Assembly: GCA_905233965.1 (NCBI GenBank)
Contig: CAJOFG010000091.1
Span: 1 to 8,359 of the forward strand
DNA from: an uncultured Selenomonadaceae bacterium
GTDB taxonomy: Bacteria; Bacillota; Negativicutes; Selenomonadales; Selenomonadaceae
Direction of reading: 5' to 3'
Length of the DNA stretch: 8,359 nt
Part shown: one piece after another, positions 6,056 to 8,359 of the stretch
Position numbering within the stretch: position 1 is the stretch's first letter
How the letters are laid out: each line of letters starts with the position of its first letter
Notes under the pieces: generated by a model
Databases searched by the model: none
The model's input: the letters and a program-made list of their open reading frames with translations, nothing else
Told to the model about the DNA's origin: nothing
Translations under genes and position numbers: made by a program

Positions 6056-6108
6056 GCACAATCACACAAATTAATCTTCTCCTCATTTTGGGAGTGAACC
6101 GGTAAAGT

Positions 6109-6148
6109 AAAAGCAGACAATTCAAAAAAGAGTTGTCTGCTTTTTTTT
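6109..6148. terminator. Bidirectional terminator shared by pckA and the MATE gene
   Basis: A perfect stem of at least 10 bp (AAGCAGACAA at 6111-6120, TTGTCTGCTT at 6133-6142) with a 12-nt loop. TTTTTTTT follows on the plus strand and GCTTTTACTTT on the minus strand, so it can end both convergent transcripts. A second, smaller hairpin (CAACCT 6157-6162, AGGTTG 6169-6174) with a T-run follows on the plus side. The remainder of 5957-6195 holds no gene that I can support. Confidence 0.8.
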
Positions 6149-6195
6149 GACAAGTTCAACCTCTAAAAAGGTTGTACGTTTTTTTTGTACCGTAT

Positions 6196-7098
6196 TCAAT
6201 TTTGCGGCAACAGCATTTTTTTCCGCGTTATGAAAAATGCAATCGCCAGAGGAAGACACGCGCCGATCCAAGCCATCGGTGACGCAAGACACGCGCCGAG
6301 ATAACCCCAATATTCCACCAGGAAAAATGCGGCAACAATTCTCATCGCCAATTCCATCAGCCCGGCGAAAGTCGGGACGAAACTTTTTCCCAAACCTTGA
6401 AGCGTGAATCGGAAAATGAAGAGCAACGACAAGACCCAGTAACAAACGCCGCTGACAACCAGATAAAGTCGTCCGTACTCGATAATCGTTGTCTGCTCCG
6501 CGCCGACGAAAAGTTTTATAACGTCGTCGCCGAAATAAATGTTGAACGCCGCCGCAACAAAACTGAACGAACACGACATCCAAATTGTTTTTTTCACGCC
6601 GTCGCTTATCCTGTCAAATTTTTGCGCACCGAAATTTTGAGCCGTATACGCCGCAATCGCAACGCCGAAAGACATCATCGGCATTACCGCAATTCCGTCC
6701 ACACGGTGAGCGGCGGCAAAAGCCGCAACCGCAACCGGTCCGAGTCCGTTTAAAGCAATTTGCAAAACAACTGCGCCGATCGCAATGATCGACGATTGAA
6801 AGCCCATAGGCAAACCGAGTTGCAAATGTTCGACGATAACCGCCTTGTCGAATCGAAATTCTTCACGCGTGAAATGCAGGAGCGGGACTTTCCTTTTTAT
6901 GTGGACGAAACACATAATGTTGCCGATGATGAGCGAAAAAATTGTCGCGCCCGCCGAACCCGGAATACCCAGCCCCAAAAAAATAATCGCGACCGGCTCC
7001 AGCAAAATATTCAGGCAAAGTGCAATCGCGTGGACGACCGTCGGCGTGGTGCTGTCACCGAGTGCGCGAAGTAAATTCGACTGCATTTGCAACATCAC
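6196..7098 (-). CDS. MATE-family multidrug/cation exporter, 3' part of a frameshifted gene
   Basis: The C-terminal two thirds of a MATE (NorM/DinF/MepA-type) antiporter, an inner-membrane protein that normally expels organic cations or metabolites using a Na+ or H+ gradient. Homology begins at VMLQMQSNLLRALGDSTTP, the conserved segment between the two six-helix halves' early helices, and continues through hydrophobic helices to a charged tail (TRKKMLLPQN) before TGA at 6196-6198. Rejoined with the upstream part the protein would have about 453 residues and 12 membrane segments, normal for the family. GTG at 7098 is a nominal start but has no convincing ribosome binding site. The substrate cannot be predicted. 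Confidence 0.85.
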   Translation of the reverse strand: MMLQMQSNLLRALGDSTTPTVVHAIALCLNILLEPVAIIFLGLGIPGSAGATIFSLIIGNIMCFVHIKRKVPLLHFTREEFRFDKAVIVEHLQLGLPMGFQSSIIAIGAVVLQIALNGLGPVAVAAFAAAHRVDGIAVMPMMSFGVAIAAYTAQNFGAQKFDRISDGVKKTIWMSCSFSFVAAAFNIYFGDDVIKLFVGAEQTTIIEYGRLYLVVSGVCYWVLSLLFIFRFTLQGLGKSFVPTFAGLMELAMRIVAAFFLVEYWGYLGACLASPMAWIGACLPLAIAFFITRKKMLLPQN

Positions 7099-7558
7099 GG
7101 AAACAAATTACCCCGCCGTAAATTATCACGATGAAACTGTACGCTCCGTCGATAATTTCTTCCGGCGTTTGCATGAGTTCCAAAAGTTCCCGGCAAAAAT
7201 ATACGCCGACGACTGCCAAAAGCAACGACGAAATCACCGAAAGGACGACGCTCACAAATGTACTGTAACGAACGCCGGCGTAATCCTTCGCGCCGAATCT
7301 CTGCCCGGTGTAAATCGAAAATCCGCTCGTCATTCCGAAAATAAATCCGAGCATCAAAAACATCAAACTTCCGGTACAGCCGACAGCCGCCAGAGCCTCA
7401 ACTCCCAAAAATCTTCCGACAATCAAAGTATCGACGAAACCGAAAAGTTGTTGGAAAACATTTCCCGCCAAAAGCGGGAGCGTGAAACAGAAAATCAATT
7501 TTGCCGGTTCGCCGACTGTCAAATCTTTTACGGCGCCGGAATTTTTTCCCCCGAACAT
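7055..7558 (-). CDS. MATE-family exporter, 5' part of a frameshifted gene
   Basis: 167 residues. It begins with the typical MATE N-terminus: DLTVGEPAKLIFCFTLPLLAGNVFQQ followed by VDTLIVGRFLGVEALAAVG, including the conserved Asp43 of the first helix. True homology ends at GGVICF near 7101; the last 15 or so residues (RDVANAVEFTSRTR) are a frameshift artefact running over the correct frame of the next part. The break lies at GG 7099-7100, where one extra base relative to the expected frame is enough to explain it. Start ATG 7558 has GGAAAAGG at 7573-7566 with a 7-nt spacer. It begins 24 nt after hisA stops, so it is co-transcribed with hisA. Confidence 0.88.
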   Translation of the reverse strand: MFGGKNSGAVKDLTVGEPAKLIFCFTLPLLAGNVFQQLFGFVDTLIVGRFLGVEALAAVGCTGSLMFLMLGFIFGMTSGFSIYTGQRFGAKDYAGVRYSTFVSVVLSVISSLLLAVVGVYFCRELLELMQTPEEIIDGAYSFIVIIYGGVICFRDVANAVEFTSRTR

Positions 7559-7582
7559 ATGAAAACCTTTTCCAAAATTTTT

Positions 7583-8305
7583 TTACCCGGCTGCTTTAAT
7601 CGCGTCAGCCAAATTTATCACGCCTTCATAAAGTGCCTTGCCGATAATCGCGCCGACAATTCCGGATTGTTCATACTCTTTCAATTTGCGAATGTCGTCA
7701 AGCGACGCGACACCTCCGGACGCGATAACGTCCAGCCCGGATTTTTCCGCAATCTCCGCCGTGTGTTCCGCGTTTATCCCGGTCAAGGTTCCGTCGCGTG
7801 AAATATCGGTGTAAATGATTGTGGAAATTCCGCAGTCGCCGATACTCATTGCAAGCTCTTCCGCTCTCATCGCGCCGAAATCGTTCCAGCCGTGAACGGC
7901 AACCACTCCGTCCCGCGCATCAATGCCGACGACAATTTTTTCGCCGAACTCTTCAGCCGCCTCTCGAACGAGATCCGGATCTTCCGCCGCGACACTTCCC
8001 AAAATAATTCTTTCAACACCCATATCAATCAAATTTTCCATATCGTCAAGCGTCCGAATACCGCCGCCGACTTCGATGGGAATGGTCACGCGCTCCAAAA
8101 TTCTTTTTATCGCAAAAATATTTGTCGGCGAACCTTCCCTTGCTCCGTCCAAATCGACAACGTGCAAAAATTCCGCGCCGGCATTTTCCCACTCCGCCGC
8201 TTTATCCTCCGGATTTTCCGAGTAAACAATTTCTTTGTTGAAGTCGCCCTGCGTCAAACGAACGCATTTGCCGTCGCGAATATCTATTGCCGGTAAAATC
8301 AACAT
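7583..8305 (-). CDS. hisA: Phosphoribosylformimino-5-aminoimidazole carboxamide ribotide isomerase
   Basis: 240 residues, the usual length. It catalyses the Amadori isomerisation of ProFAR to PRFAR, the fourth step of histidine biosynthesis, in the cytosol as a TIM barrel. Catalytic Asp8 (LPAIDI) and Asp129 (VGIDAR) are present, as are the two phosphate-binding loops, GGG at 80-82 (GGGIRT) and SGGV in IASGGVASLDD. The ATG at 8305 is chosen over an upstream GTG at 8323 because AGAGGAG at 8320-8314 stands 8 nt before it and the N-terminus MLILPAIDI matches the family. The gene follows hisH by about 14 nt and precedes a MATE gene by 24 nt. It appears intact. Confidence 0.97.
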   Translation of the reverse strand: MLILPAIDIRDGKCVRLTQGDFNKEIVYSENPEDKAAEWENAGAEFLHVVDLDGAREGSPTNIFAIKRILERVTIPIEVGGGIRTLDDMENLIDMGVERIILGSVAAEDPDLVREAAEEFGEKIVVGIDARDGVVAVHGWNDFGAMRAEELAMSIGDCGISTIIYTDISRDGTLTGINAEHTAEIAEKSGLDVIASGGVASLDDIRKLKEYEQSGIVGAIIGKALYEGVINLADAIKAAG

Positions 8306-8319
8306 CAAAAAAACTCCTC

Positions 8320-8359
8320 TCACATTTCGACAAAATTTTTCAGAACCTGCAAGCCGACA
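8320..8359 (-). CDS. hisH: C-terminal end of imidazole glycerol phosphate synthase subunit HisH (partial)
   Basis: The minus strand from the window edge reads VGLQVLKNFVEM and a TGA at 8322-8320. This matches the usual HisH ending (HPEKSG-vGLq-LkNFv), the C-terminal strand-helix of the glutaminase subunit that feeds ammonia to HisF. Only 12 codons are visible, but position and spacing directly before hisA fit the standard hisH-hisA order. The stop overlaps the hisA ribosome binding site, consistent with coupling. Confidence 0.75.
   Translation of the reverse strand, partial: VGLQVLKNFVEM

Noticed and set aside
6845..7801. Plus-strand frame of 318 codons over the MATE and hisA genes
   Set aside because: It spans two recognisable minus-strand genes and their junction, with low-complexity polar composition typical of an antisense shadow.

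Overview
The window looks like a chromosomal segment of a low-to-moderate-GC, Gram-positive-type anaerobe, probably Bacillota and possibly Negativicutes. Signs of this are strong AGGAG-type ribosome binding sites, sigma-A-like promoters with 17-bp spacers, intrinsic terminators with T-tracts, lipobox substrate-binding proteins and an ATP-type PEP carboxykinase. The taxonomic placement is inference from gene content and protein style only.

Left end (1-503) holds no convincing protein gene. On the minus strand there are three tandem copies of a compact unit with a period of about 104-105 bp. Each unit has a promoter (17-bp spacer, extended -10), a transcript of about 60 nt beginning near GCAGU, and a GC hairpin followed by a CTTTTATTTT-type tract. 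A fourth, near-consensus promoter follows and fires off the left edge. This array of putative small RNA genes is the most unusual feature of the window. Two plus-strand terminators and one weak plus-strand small-RNA candidate flank it.

556-4157 (minus) is a four-gene ABC importer operon transcribed from a good promoter at 4229-4257: two paralogous lipoproteins, a permease and an ATPase. Both lipoproteins appear circularly permuted relative to the normal amino-acid-binding fold, with the lobe-2-like part first and the canonical N-terminal lobe last. The ATPase carries an extra C-terminal domain of about 130 residues resembling a degenerate RsbW/HATPase_c_2 domain. A weak terminator between the lipoproteins and the permease could raise binding protein over membrane components.

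4365-5956 (plus) is pckA, divergent from the transporter. It is broken by an internal deletion of about 25 nt that removes about 8 conserved residues and shifts the frame. pckA and the convergent MATE gene share a bidirectional terminator at 6109-6148.

6196-8359 (minus) is the distal part of a histidine operon: the last codons of hisH, an intact hisA, and then, where hisF is commonly found, a MATE-family exporter gene with a single-base frameshift. Two broken housekeeping-type genes in 8 kb raise the possibility of sequence or assembly errors as well as real decay.
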